Source of the DNA: Trichobilharzia szidati
Taxonomy: Eukaryota; Platyhelminthes; Trematoda; Strigeidida; Schistosomatidae
Assembly: GCA_944472155.2 (NCBI GenBank)
Contig: OX235271.1
Location: 117,557,329-117,621,328, forward strand
Length of the DNA: 64,000 nt
Direction: 5' to 3'
The notes below the pieces were generated by a model that saw nothing but the letters and a program-made list of their open reading frames with translations, had not been told where the DNA came from and ran no database searches. Shown piece after piece: positions 42,801 to 53,337 of the stretch. Made by a program: the position numbers and the translations under genes. Each line of letters opens with the position of its first letter. Positions within the stretch are counted from its first letter, which is position 1.

Positions 42801-43601
42801 GTTTGGCAGCGTATTCATGCAGATTACTGTGGTCCATTCTTAAATTCATACTATGCTTTAATTATTGTGGATTCTTATTCTAGATGGCCAGAAGTTATAA
42901 TTACAGATAGCCCTAATGCGAAATTCACTCACAGAGCGTTGAGAAAGATTTTTAGTCGAGAAGGAATTCCAGATGTCTTAGTTACTGATAATGGTGCTCA
43001 TTTCACTGAGAAGAACTTCAATGATTGGCTTAAACACATAGGTTGCCGTCATCTGTACACAGCACCACGTCATCCTCAGTCAAACGGTTTGGCAGAAAAT
43101 TTCGTACGAACATTAAAGAGTGCCATAGCATCAATTAAGAGTGCCATTGCATCAATGAGTCCTAAGAATTTTGATGAGCTAGAGAGATGTGTAGATAACT
43201 TCCTACTTCAATATCGCAATGCGGAGCATACAAGTACCCATGAAAGTCCTGCTAAACTGTTCAAATCTCGCATTCTCAGAAAGCACCTAATGTCTACGAC
43301 TTCTGATGTACATTATTACAGAGGGAATGACTATAGACCTTCTGTTGGAATCATACTACAAAAAATGGGAAATCGAATGGTGAAAATATTAGACATCGAA
43401 GATCATTCAATTCATAACAGACGCCTGGATCAAGTGAGAATAAACGAAGTAGGTCGTTCCGATTATAATTTTAATGATTCCGCTACTAATCCTGATATTG
43501 TAGATAATTCAGAAATAAGTCCAGATGATACTGATGAAAATAATATCACAGAATCAGTTAGAAGATCCCAGAGACTTGCAAGCAAACCGAGACCTCATTA
43601 A
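39867..43601 (+). CDS. gag-pol: Gypsy C Gag-Pol unit 2 (1244 residues), 7-residue duplication
   Basis: Uninterrupted ORF. Relative to unit 3 it carries 21 extra bases at 43136-43156 that repeat the adjacent integrase sequence (ATTAAGAGTGCCATTGCATCA), adding seven residues after the catalytic Glu helix. All catalytic motifs are retained. Whether the longer helix is tolerated cannot be judged from sequence. Confidence 0.9.
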   Translation: MELNNLGKFPINGSPREISDYLECFDAWCMSKNVRDDKIPAHFITAVGLDAYSLLKTLSFPDKPISLSYDKLRELLTNHFHITTFETRERAQFNKLVRAPNQKIRDFILQLQIQASKCNFGDQLHTQLRDRLIAGINIPKLEKELVQIPSCTFQTAKDLCITYEDVNSDYPAATTSESDVMLSKVDNKSVHRKKSKLPSTCNRMHTEGKNIKPCFSCGKLHLRSTCRFRSAKCHKCGKIGHIKSVCRSSNTYATHDSPKLSDKMKSMSLSTFHNTQSHLVRNFTTSSGKSHCFIIDTGSTESIISKKDLLSLCKHAQVDPTTSSITGITGHKLPLIGATNICLKSDSGNFVNIPFLVSEYGPSLLGLKALRLLNVEISLCTELFDESLFRELVFQCSKCVGGMKIQPIHLEIEGDPIFLKRRLIPYGLRDAVKKELDKLVEQGILMPVESSNWATPIVTPLKADGKTPRICGDYRLTLNSRLLQQSCTTLESEDILYKLHGSKYFSKIDLKDAYLQIPLDEASSALTTINTPFGLFKNKFLPFGLKVSPAIFQKVINQMIDGLDGVESYQDDIIVHGPNIELHNQRLLKLFRRFCEKNVLINPSKCHFTLSSVSCLGYTVDSEGFRPDARRLAPLIQAPSPNNMTSLRSWIGTLQFYSRFIPNFTQLLSPLFNIVSSKQFKWEQQHEDILRKTLEFLNKQAFLRPFSSKDKCVLTTDASPTGIAAVLEQNGQPAICISRRLSKSELGYSQTQKEALAVVWAIRRLHKYLFGTKFHIVTDHQALKFIYNPEKSLNRSSAAMVQRWSLELSAYDYTIEHRSAKDIPHADFLSRYSLFENSANDTDCLLVQPLPVDRVRLINDTRKYYGCIINATKRGWNIQCKRRFPDFYKRRDEISVHPEGFLCLNDRIIIPPILRSAILDDLHSAHLGADKMKSLARLTCWWPEIDADINKRSKSCSSCLHKMSYGKSSWKPWPTSCEVWQRIHADYCGPFLNSYYALIIVDSYSRWPEVIITDSPNAKFTHRALRKIFSREGIPDVLVTDNGAHFTEKNFNDWLKHIGCRHLYTAPRHPQSNGLAENFVRTLKSAIASIKSAIASMSPKNFDELERCVDNFLLQYRNAEHTSTHESPAKLFKSRILRKHLMSTTSDVHYYRGNDYRPSVGIILQKMGNRMVKILDIEDHSIHNRRLDQVRINEVGRSDYNFNDSATNPDIVDNSEISPDDTDENNITESVRRSQRLASKPRPH

Positions 43602-43625
43602 AAATACGCAAGGAGACATTCGACA

Positions 43626-43829
43626 TGTGGCGGATGTGGTGATTGACTATTTCTATCTTTGTTTTGTTTAAATACTTACTGTTGTTTGTTAATATATTTA
43701 TTATTTTGATTTGAAAATAGAATTCCGCCAAATACAAATTCCTAAATTCATCCCTCTCAGTGTTTTGGTTGAGTTCCTGTAATTCGGTCATTGCGAAATA
43801 CAATACTACTAGTACAAATAACAATCACA
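43626..43829 (+). repeat. LTR 3 of array C
   Basis: Full 204-bp LTR between units 2 and 3, no difference from LTR 2 noticed. Confidence 0.92.
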
Positions 43830-43842
43830 TTTTGGCGTCGCA

Positions 43843-46800
43843 ATGGAATTAAATAATCTTGGAAAGTTTCCTATAAATGGTTCACCGCGGGAAATCTCCG
43901 ATTATCTTGAATGTTTCGACGCATGGTGCATGTCGAAGAATGTTCGCGATGACAAAATTCCAGCTCATTTTATTACTGCTGTTGGGCTAGATGCGTACAG
44001 CCTACTGAAAACTCTGTCATTTCCAGATAAACCAATTTCTCTGTCTTATGATAAACTCCGTGAACTTTTAACAAATCACTTCCACATAACAACTTTCGAA
44101 ACACGAGAGAGGGCTCAGTTCAACAAACTTGTTCGTGCTCCCAACCAGAAGATTAGAGACTTTATTCTTCAACTTCAGATACAAGCTTCAAAATGCAACT
44201 TTGGAGATCAGCTCCATACTCAACTACGTGATCGTCTAATTGCTGGAATCAATATTCCTAAGTTAGAGAAAGAGTTGGTTCAGATACCTTCCTGCACCTT
44301 TCAAACTGCCAAGGATTTATGTATTACGTATGAAGATGTCAACAGTGACTACCCAGCTGCCACTACGTCAGAGTCTGATGTCATGCTGTCCAAAGTTGAT
44401 AATAAAAGTGTTCATAGAAAGAAATCCAAACTGCCGTCCACATGTAATAGAATGCATACAGAAGGCAAGAACATCAAACCGTGTTTTTCATGTGGAAAGC
44501 TTCATCTGCGAAGCACTTGTCGTTTTCGGAGTGCTAAGTGCCATAAATGTGGTAAAATTGGGCACATCAAGTCTGTTTGCAGAAGTTCAAATACTTACGC
44601 TACTCATGATTCTCCCAAACTGTCCGATAAAATGAAGTCAATGTCTCTTTCAACTTTTCACAATACTCAATCTCATCTAGTGAGAAACTTCACTACAAGT
44701 TCAGGCAAGTCTCACTGTTTTATAATTGATACTGGGAGTACTGAATCTATAATTTCTAAGAAAGATTTACTATCGCTTTGTAAGCATGCTCAGGTAGACC
44801 CTACTACTAGTTCAATTACAGGCATAACTGGTCATAAACTACCTCTTATTGGTGCAACCAACATTTGTTTGAAGTCAGACAGTGGTAATTTTGTGAATAT
44901 CCCCTTTCTTGTTAGTGAATATGGTCCATCTTTATTGGGATTGAAAGCCCTTAGATTGTTAAATGTTGAAATCTCACTTTGTACTGAGTTGTTTGATGAA
45001 TCTTTGTTCAGAGAATTAGTTTTTCAATGTTCAAAGTGTGTAGGTGGCATGAAGATTCAGCCCATCCATCTTGAAATAGAGGGTGATCCTATCTTCCTAA
45101 AGCGCCGATTAATTCCATATGGTTTGCGAGATGCAGTTAAGAAAGAGTTGGACAAGTTGGTTGAGCAGGGCATACTTATGCCAGTTGAATCTTCGAATTG
45201 GGCTACTCCCATTGTCACACCACTAAAGGCTGACGGAAAAACACCGAGAATTTGTGGTGACTATCGCCTTACACTCAATAGTCGTCTTCTACAGCAAAGT
45301 TGCACTACGCTAGAAAGCGAAGATATTCTCTACAAGCTACATGGCTCAAAATACTTTTCCAAAATAGATCTAAAAGATGCTTATTTGCAAATTCCTCTTG
45401 ACGAAGCTTCTAGTGCATTAACAACCATTAATACTCCATTTGGATTGTTCAAGAATAAGTTCTTGCCTTTTGGTTTAAAGGTTTCTCCTGCAATATTTCA
45501 AAAAGTAATAAATCAGATGATAGACGGATTAGATGGTGTTGAGTCTTACCAAGACGACATTATAGTTCATGGTCCGAACATCGAATTGCATAATCAACGT
45601 CTTTTAAAACTGTTCAGGCGCTTCTGTGAGAAAAATGTTCTTATTAATCCATCTAAATGTCATTTTACTTTGTCGTCTGTATCATGCTTGGGATATACAG
45701 TAGACTCTGAGGGTTTCAGACCTGATGCTAGGCGTTTGGCACCTCTAATTCAAGCACCGTCACCTAATAATATGACGTCGTTGAGATCATGGATTGGCAC
45801 TCTTCAATTTTACTCCAGATTCATTCCCAATTTCACTCAACTGTTATCTCCACTTTTTAATATTGTCTCCAGTAAACAATTTAAGTGGGAACAACAACAT
45901 GAAGATATCTTGCGAAAAACTTTGGAGTTTCTTAATAAACAGGCTTTCTTAAGACCTTTTTCATCGAAAGATAAGTGCGTTCTCACTACAGATGCTTCTC
46001 CTACGGGTATAGCTGCAGTACTTGAGCAAAATGGACAACCTGCTATTTGTATTTCAAGACGTCTAAGTAAGAGTGAACTAGGGTACTCACAAACCCAGAA
46101 AGAGGCTCTAGCAGTCGTATGGGCAATAAGACGCTTGCACAAGTATCTCTTTGGTACTAAGTTTCACATAGTTACTGATCATCAGGCTTTGAAATTCATT
46201 TACAACCCAGAAAAATCTTTGAATAGATCATCTGCTGCTATGGTTCAAAGATGGAGTTTAGAACTAAGTGCATATGATTACACTATTGAACACAGATCGG
46301 CTAAGGATATACCTCATGCAGACTTTTTATCTCGTTATTCATTATTTGAAAATTCTGCTAATGACACTGATTGTTTGTTAGTCCAGCCGTTACCTGTGGA
46401 TAGAGTTCGACTTATAAACGATACTCGGAAATATTATGGGTGCATTATAAATGCAACAAAAAGAGGTTGGAATATTCAGTGTAAGCGAAGATTTCCGGAC
46501 TTTTATAAGCGAAGAGATGAGATTTCAGTCCATCCTGAAGGATTTCTATGTCTGAATGACAGAATTATTATTCCTCCAATATTAAGATCTGCGATTTTGG
46601 ATGATCTTCATTCTGCTCATCTGGGAGCTGATAAGATGAAATCATTAGCACGTCTAACATGTTGGTGGCCGGAAATTGATGCTGACATTAACAAAAGATC
46701 GAAGAGCTGTTCCAGCTGTTTGCATAAAATGTCCTATGGGAAGTCGTCGTGGAAACCGTGGCCTACGTCTTGTGAGGTTTGGCAGCGTATTCATGCAGAT

Positions 46801-47556
46801 TACTGTGGTCCATTCTTAAATTCATACTATGCTTTAATTATTGTGGATTCTTATTCTAGATGGCCAGAAGTTATAATTACAGATAGCCCTAATGCGAAAT
46901 TCACTCACAGAGCGTTGAGAAAGATTTTTAGTCGAGAAGGAATTCCAGATGTCTTAGTTACTGATAATGGTGCTCATTTCACTGAGAAGAACTTCAATGA
47001 TTGGCTTAAACACATAGGTTGCCGTCATCTGTACACAGCACCACGTCATCCTCAGTCAAACGGTTTGGCAGAAAATTTCGTACGAACATTAAAGAGTGCC
47101 ATTGCATCAATGAGTCCTAAGAATTTTGATGAGCTAGAGAGATGTGTAGATAACTTCCTACTTCAATATCGCAATGCGGAGCATACAAGTACCCATGAAA
47201 GTCCTGCTAAACTGTTCAAATCTCGCATTCTCAGAAAGCACCTAATGTCTACGACTTCTGATGTACATTATTACAGAGGGAATGACTATAGACCTTCTGT
47301 TGGAATCATACTACAAAAAATGGGAAATCGAATGGTGAAAATATTAGACATCGAAGATCATTCAATTCATAACAGACGCCTGGATCAAGTGAGAATAAAC
47401 GAAGTAGGTCGTTCCGATTATAATTTTAATGATTCCGCTACTAATCCTGATATTGTAGATAATTCAGAAATAAGTCCAGATGATACTGATGAAAATAATA
47501 TCACAGAATCAGTTAGAAGATCCCAGAGACTTGCAAGCAAACCGAGACCTCATTAA
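43843..47556 (+). CDS. gag-pol: Gypsy C Gag-Pol unit 3 (1237 residues), intact
   Basis: One continuous Gag-Pol. Residues 1-200 are capsid-like Gag. Two zinc knuckles lie at about 212-246 (CFSCGKLHLRSTC, with one residue fewer than usual before His, and CHKCGKIGHIKSVC). Protease has FIIDTGSTESII near 295. RT has DLKDAYLQIPL, LPFGLKVSPAIFQ and catalytic YQDD near 569. RNase H has TTDASPTGIAAVL near 716 and TDHQALKFIY. Integrase has an H-x3-H, C-x2-C finger near 920-965, and catalytic residues in HADYCGPF (about 984), TDNGAHF (about 1040) and NGLAENFVRT (about 1077). No chromodomain or GPY/F motif was recognised. It resembles Mag-type gypsy Pol. This is the best copy of the array. Confidence 0.93.
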   Translation: MELNNLGKFPINGSPREISDYLECFDAWCMSKNVRDDKIPAHFITAVGLDAYSLLKTLSFPDKPISLSYDKLRELLTNHFHITTFETRERAQFNKLVRAPNQKIRDFILQLQIQASKCNFGDQLHTQLRDRLIAGINIPKLEKELVQIPSCTFQTAKDLCITYEDVNSDYPAATTSESDVMLSKVDNKSVHRKKSKLPSTCNRMHTEGKNIKPCFSCGKLHLRSTCRFRSAKCHKCGKIGHIKSVCRSSNTYATHDSPKLSDKMKSMSLSTFHNTQSHLVRNFTTSSGKSHCFIIDTGSTESIISKKDLLSLCKHAQVDPTTSSITGITGHKLPLIGATNICLKSDSGNFVNIPFLVSEYGPSLLGLKALRLLNVEISLCTELFDESLFRELVFQCSKCVGGMKIQPIHLEIEGDPIFLKRRLIPYGLRDAVKKELDKLVEQGILMPVESSNWATPIVTPLKADGKTPRICGDYRLTLNSRLLQQSCTTLESEDILYKLHGSKYFSKIDLKDAYLQIPLDEASSALTTINTPFGLFKNKFLPFGLKVSPAIFQKVINQMIDGLDGVESYQDDIIVHGPNIELHNQRLLKLFRRFCEKNVLINPSKCHFTLSSVSCLGYTVDSEGFRPDARRLAPLIQAPSPNNMTSLRSWIGTLQFYSRFIPNFTQLLSPLFNIVSSKQFKWEQQHEDILRKTLEFLNKQAFLRPFSSKDKCVLTTDASPTGIAAVLEQNGQPAICISRRLSKSELGYSQTQKEALAVVWAIRRLHKYLFGTKFHIVTDHQALKFIYNPEKSLNRSSAAMVQRWSLELSAYDYTIEHRSAKDIPHADFLSRYSLFENSANDTDCLLVQPLPVDRVRLINDTRKYYGCIINATKRGWNIQCKRRFPDFYKRRDEISVHPEGFLCLNDRIIIPPILRSAILDDLHSAHLGADKMKSLARLTCWWPEIDADINKRSKSCSSCLHKMSYGKSSWKPWPTSCEVWQRIHADYCGPFLNSYYALIIVDSYSRWPEVIITDSPNAKFTHRALRKIFSREGIPDVLVTDNGAHFTEKNFNDWLKHIGCRHLYTAPRHPQSNGLAENFVRTLKSAIASMSPKNFDELERCVDNFLLQYRNAEHTSTHESPAKLFKSRILRKHLMSTTSDVHYYRGNDYRPSVGIILQKMGNRMVKILDIEDHSIHNRRLDQVRINEVGRSDYNFNDSATNPDIVDNSEISPDDTDENNITESVRRSQRLASKPRPH

Positions 47557-47580
47557 AAATACGCAAGGAGACATTCGACA

Positions 47581-47784
47581 TGTGGCGGATGTGGTGATTG
47601 ACTATTTCTATCTTTGTTTTGTTTAAATACTTACTGTTGTTTGTTAATATATTTATTATTTTGATTTGAAAATAGAATTCCGCCAAATACAAATTCCTAA
47701 ATTCATCCCTCTCAGTGTTTTGGTTGAGTTCCTGTAATTCGGTCATTGCGAAATACAATACTACTAGTACAAATAACAATCACA
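47581..47784 (+). repeat. LTR 4 of array C
   Basis: Full 204-bp LTR between units 3 and 4. Confidence 0.92.
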
Positions 47785-47797
47785 TTTTGGCGTCGCA

Positions 47798-50700
47798 ATG
47801 GAATTAAATAATCTTGGAAAGTTTCCTATAAATGGTTCACCGCGGGAAATCTCCGATTATCTTGAATGTTTCGACGCATGGTGCATGTCGAAGAATGTTC
47901 GCGATGACAAAATTCCAGCTCATTTTATTACCGCTGTTGGGCTAGATGCGTACAGCCTACTGAAAACTCTGTCATTTCCAGATAAACCAATTTCTCTGTC
48001 TTATGATAAACTCCGTGAACTTTTAACAAATCACTTCCACATAACAACTTTCGAAACACGAGAGAGGGCTCAGTTCAACAAACTTGTTCGTGCTCCCAAC
48101 CAGAAGATTAGAGACTTTATTCTTCAACTTCAGATACAAGCTTAAAAATGCAACTTTGGAGATCAGCTCCATACTCAACTACGTGATCGTCTAATTGCTG
48201 GAATCAATATTCCTAAGTTAGAGAAAGAGTTGGTTCAGATACCTTCCTGCACCTTTCAAACTGCCAAGGATTTATGTATTACGTATGAAGATGTCAACAG
48301 TGACTACCCAGCTGCCACTACGTCAGAGTCTGATGTCATGCTGTCCAAAGTTGATAATAAAAGTGTTCATAGAAAGAAATCCAAACTGCCGTCCACATGT
48401 AATAGAATGCATACAGAAGGCAAGAACATCAAACCGTGTTTTTCATGTGGAAAGCTTCATCTGCGAAGCACTTGTCGTTTTCGGAGTGCTAAGTGCCATA
48501 AATGTGGTAAAATTGGGCACATCAAGTCTGTTTGCAGAAGTTCAAATACTTACGCTACTCATGATTCTCCCAAACTGTCCGATAAAATGAAGTCAATGTC
48601 TCTTTCAACTTTTCACAATACTCAATCTCATCTAGTGAGAAACTTCACTACAAGTTCAGGCAAGTCTCACTGTTTTATAATTGATACTGGGAGTACTGAA
48701 TCTATAATTTCTAAGAAAGATTTACTATCGCTTTGTAAGCATGCTCAGGTAGACCCTACTACTAGTTCAATTACAGGCATAACTGGTCATAAACTACCTC
48801 TTATTGGTGCAACCAACATTTGTTTGAAGTCAGACAGTGGTAATTTTGTGAATATCCCCTTTCTTGTTAGTGAATATGGTCCATCTTTATTGGGATTGAA
48901 AGCCCTTAGATTGTTAAATGTTGAAATCTCACTTTGTACTGAGTTGTTTGATGAATCTTTGTTCAGAGAATTAGTTTTTCAATGTTCAAAGTGTGTAGGT
49001 GGCATGAAGATTCAGCCCATCCATCTTGAAATAGAGGGTGATCCTATCTTCCTAAAGCGCCGATTAATTCCATATGGTTTGCGAGATGCAGTTAAGAAAG
49101 AGTTGGACAAGTTGGTTGAGCAGGGCATACTTATGCCAGTTGAATCTTCGAATTGGGCTACTCCCATTGTCACACCACTAAAGGCTGACGGAAAAACACC
49201 GAGAATTTGTGGTGACTATCGCCTTACACTCAATAGTCGTCTTCTACAGCAAAGTTGCACTACGCTAGAAAGCGAAGATATTCTCTACAAGCTACATGGC
49301 TCAAAATACTTTTCCAAAATAGATCTAAAAGATGCTTATTTGCAAATTCCTCTTGACGAAGCTTCTAGTGCATTAACAACCATTAATACTCCATTTGGAT
49401 TGTTCAAGAATAAGTTCTTGCCTTTTGGTTTAAAGGTTTCTCCTGCAATATTTCAAAAAGTAATAAATCAGATGATAGACGGATTAGATGGTGTTGAGTC
49501 TTACCAAGACGACATTATAGTTCATGGTCCGAACATCGAATTGCATAATCAACGTCTTTTAAAACTGTTCAGGCGCTTCTGTGAGAAAAATGTTCTTATT
49601 AATCCATCTAAATGTCATTTTACTTTGTCGTCTGTATCATGCTTGGGATATACAGTAGACTCTGAGGGTTTCAGACCTGATGCTAGGCGTTTGGCACCTC
49701 TAATTCAAGCACCGTCACCTAATAATATGACGTCGTTGAGATCATGGATTGGCACTCTTCAATTTTACTCCAGATTCATTCCCAATTTCACTCAACTGTT
49801 ATCTCCACTTTTTAATATTGTCTCCAGTAAACAATTTAAGTGGGAACAACAACATGAAGATATCTTGCGAAAAACTTTGGAGTTTCTTAATAAACAAGCT
49901 TTCTTAAGACCTTTTTCATCGAAAGATAAGTGCGTTCTCACTACAGATGCTTCTCCTACGGGTATAGCTGCAGTACTTGAGCAAAATGGACAACCTGCTA
50001 TTTGTATTTCAAGACGTCTAAGTAAGAGTGAACTAGGGTACTCACAAACCCAGAAAGAGGCTCTAGCAGTTGTATGGGCAATAAGACTCTTGCACAAGTA
50101 TCTCTTTGGTACTAAGTTTCACATAGTTACTGATCATCAGGCTTTGAAATTCATTTACAACCCAGAAAAATCTTTGAATAGATCATCTGCTGCTATGGTT
50201 CAAAGATGGAGTTTAGAACTAAGTGCATATGATTACACTATTGAACACAGATCGGCTAAGGATATACCTCATGCAGACTTTTTATCTCGTTATTCATTAT
50301 TTGAAAATTCTGCTAATGACACTGATTGTTTGTTAGTCCAGCCGTTACCTGTGGATAGAGTTCGACTTATAAACGATACTCGGAAATATTACGGGTGCAT
50401 TATAAATGCAACAAAAAGAGGTTGGAATATTCAGTGTAAGCGAAGATTTCCGGACTTTTATAAGCGAAGAGATGAGATTTCAGTCCATCCTGAAGGATTT
50501 CTATGTCTGAATGACAGAATTATTATTCCTCCAATATTAAGATCTGCGATTTTGGATGATCTTCATTCTGCTCATCTGGGAGCTGATAAGATGAAATCAT
50601 TAGCACGTCTAACATGTTGGTGGCCGGAAATTGATGCTGACATTAACAAAAGATCGAAGAGCTGTTCCAGCTGTTTGCATAAAATGTCCTATGGGAAGTC

Positions 50701-51511
50701 GTCGTGGAAACCGTGGCCTACGTCTTGTGAGGTTTGGCAGCGTATTCATGCAGATTACTGTGGTCCATTCTTAAATTCATACTATGCTTTAATTATTGTG
50801 GATTCTTATTCTAGATGGCCAGAAGTTATAATTACAGATAGCCCTAATGCGAAATTCACTCACAGAGCGTTGAGAAAGATTTTTAGTCGAGAAGGAATTC
50901 CAGATGTCTTAGTTACTGATAATGGTGCTCATTTCACTGAGAAGAACTTCAATGATTGGCTTAAACACATAGGTTGCCGTCATCTGTACACAGCACCACG
51001 TCATCCTCAGTCAAACGGTTTGGCAGAAAATTTCGTACGAACATTAAAGAGTGCCATTGCATCAATGAGTCCTAAGAATTTTGATGAGCTAGAGAGATGT
51101 GTAGATAACTTCCTACTTCAATATCGCAATGCGGAGCATACAAGTACCCATGAAAGTCCTGCTAAACTGTTCAAATCTCGCATTCTCAGAAAGCACCTAA
51201 TGTCTACGACTTCTGATGTACATTATTACAGAGGGAATGACTATAGACCTTCTGTTGGAATCATACTACAAAAAATGGGAAATCGAATGGTGAAAATATT
51301 AGACATCGAAGATCATTCAATTCATAACAGACGCCTGGATCAAGTGAGAATAAACGAAGTAGGTCGTTCCGATTATAATTTTAATGATTCCGCTACTAAT
51401 CCTGATATTGTAGATAATTCAGAAATAAGTCCAGATGATACTGATGAAAATAATATCACAGAATCAGTTAGAAGATCCCAGAGACTTGCAAGCAAACCGA
51501 GACCTCATTAA
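47798..51511 (+). pseudogene. gag-pol: Gypsy C Gag-Pol unit 4, nonsense codon in Gag
   Basis: A single C to A change turns a Ser codon into TAA at 48143-48145 (codon 116). The rest, 48146-51511, stays open with all Pol motifs. There is also an Arg to Leu change in RNase H (AIRLLHKYLFG). Length equals unit 3, so it lacks the insertions of units 1 and 2. Confidence 0.92.
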
Positions 51512-51535
51512 AAATACGCAAGGAGACATTCGACA

Positions 51536-51738
51536 TGTGGCGGATGTGGTGATTGACTATTTCTATCTTTGTTTTGTTTAAATACTTACTGTTGTTTGTT
51601 AATATATTTATTATTTTGATTTGAAAATAGAATTCCGCCAAATACAAATTCCTAAATTCATCCCTCTCAGTGTTTTGGTTGAGTTCCTGTAATTCGGTCA
51701 TTGCGAAATACAATACTACTAGTACAAATAAGAATCAC
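51536..51738 (+). repeat. LTR 5 of array C (3' outer)
   Basis: Matches the inner LTRs except for AATAAGAATCAC at the end, with the terminal A missing. CTC and then TTTT follow. Confidence 0.9.
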
Positions 51739-51741
51739 CTC

Positions 51742-52205
51742 TTTTGAAGTGTTCAGCCCGGTGTTTCCATTGTTCCACCTCTTTGGTAATTGACTTTCCA
51801 TTGGCATCCTCCACTGGCATATTTGTGTCAATCTCTCCCCCTATAAGAACCTAGCTGTTTGGTAGAGTGTTGCAAAGTTTCCTTCGCCTGCAGCTGATTC
51901 TGCTTCACTCTCCATAGCTTCATAATATTTTCTTTCGTCTTCCTTGGCACTTTTCCTTACCTTTTTGTTCAGCGTATTGTAGCTAGCATTGAATTCGTGC
52001 ATTTTTGCTCTTCGATGCACTGGGTATTCTTTTTTTCACAATCCTTCTCTTTTCTATTAATCTCCATGTGTTTGTATTGAGCCACTCTTTTCCTGCCCTT
52101 CTTTCTGCAGAGAACTTCCATGCAATGTCGTCTCCACACCGTTTTCAGGTTGTTTCAGTGCTTTTTGACGCTGGTCTCTTTGATAGTGTTGATTTGTTTC
52201 TCCGC
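51742..52205 (-). pseudogene. RTE-type LINE, right (5') part
   Basis: The minus strand encodes the linker between endonuclease and RT. The frame reads into QWKHRAEHFK immediately before array C and resumes on the other side of it with ILLNRLPP. The endonuclease is absent, so the LINE was 5'-truncated at about 52205. Confidence 0.8.
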
Positions 52206-52235
52206 CCTTTAAATCTCCAACACTCTAGAACGGAC

Positions 52236-53326
52236 CTAAGTAACCACAAACCGCAAATTTGATAAACTACGTTGCAAGTGAAGTATGTCAACGTGTAGTG
52301 TGCGAGAGGAACATAATTGTGTATAATATACCGGATAGTGCACAGATCAACAAGGTGAAAAGCACTCTTCTAAATGTATGCTCTATGAATAATGTCTCGT
52401 GCAGCTGCCATCGACTAAGAAAGTCTCATAAAAATAAATCTTGCCCACTTGTGTTGAAATTTGACTCGTCCCCTAATGATGACATCTTTTAAAATAGGCT
52501 AACACTACTGAAAAATACGCGTTACCATACGATTAAGTTAGCTCGCGACAAAACGCTGACCCAAAGAATGACTTATATGACTGATTCTAAAGCCGTGAAT
52601 CCCAGCTCCTCTACAACACCCCTGAGCTCCCAAACTTCTGTTGAGGCAGAGCGAAAGAGAGTTGATCTTTCTATACAAAGCACATCGTATTCGGCAACGA
52701 ACTTGCCTGAAATTATAAGGTCAAAAAGTAGTTCACTGTATAGCCGTACACTGAGAAGGAAATCGACCGTAGATCTAGATTCCTCTGATAACGATCCCTG
52801 TACCCCAGTGATAAAATGCAGTACATCACACCCAGTATTCACCAATCCAAGTAGTCTCAATTCCAAGAAGTCGAAGAATGTGGCTACCAGTTCGTCTACA
52901 AAGACAATGCAGAATAAGAGACAAATGCCACACACTGATTCGGATGCTCACAGCGTGATATCACACCTCTCTCCAGAAACAAATATCCACAAAACCAACA
53001 GGTATAAAAACCGTAAAGCAGAACCTGAACCTCGTAGCCACCTGTCCAAAAAATTGAGCCGTCGTGCCATCATAAATAATAAGATTGAGACACGTAACTA
53101 TAGGACGTCGAATAGTGGTGACGTAAATCGCAACAATTCGAATAAGTTGAGCTTGCTTGGTAGGCCACCTCCACCTATTTACATGCCTACACACAACAGG
53201 GCTGACTATCCAGCGATCAGCAGTTTTGCTGAAACGACATTACCATTTTTTATTCAGGTTCACAAGATGACCTCAAACATACTACAAATGCTCACCACTC
53301 TCCACAGGTTTCGCCCCCCGATATAG
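52236..53326 (+). pseudogene. CR1-type LINE ORF1, broken
   Basis: The first part (to TAA at 52490-52492) reads NLINYVASEVCQRV, IIVYNIPDS and CHRLRKSHKNKSCPLVLKF, aligned with the central part of ORF1 at 27597-28715. A second open stretch, 52568-53326 (252 codons), is basic and Ser/Thr/Asn-rich with no named domain. The N-terminal part is missing: 30 bases of leader sequence at 52206-52235 are joined directly to the middle of ORF1. Confidence 0.7.
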
Positions 53327-53337
53327 CTGATACAGCA

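Larger units (their letters stand above)
35691..51738 (+). mobile_element. Gypsy element C: four tandem gag-pol units with five shared LTRs
   Basis: Gag-pol ORFs start at 35898, 39867, 43843 and 47798 (periods 3969, 3976, 3955 bp), each separated by one 204-bp LTR. The array sits inside a minus-strand RTE-type LINE. TTTT flanks both sides (35687-35690 and 51742-51745), with three extra bases (CTC) on the right. The LINE frame would be continuous if array and one TTTT were removed. So the whole series derives from one insertion enlarged by LTR-LTR exchange, or from insertion of a multimer. Confidence 0.92.
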
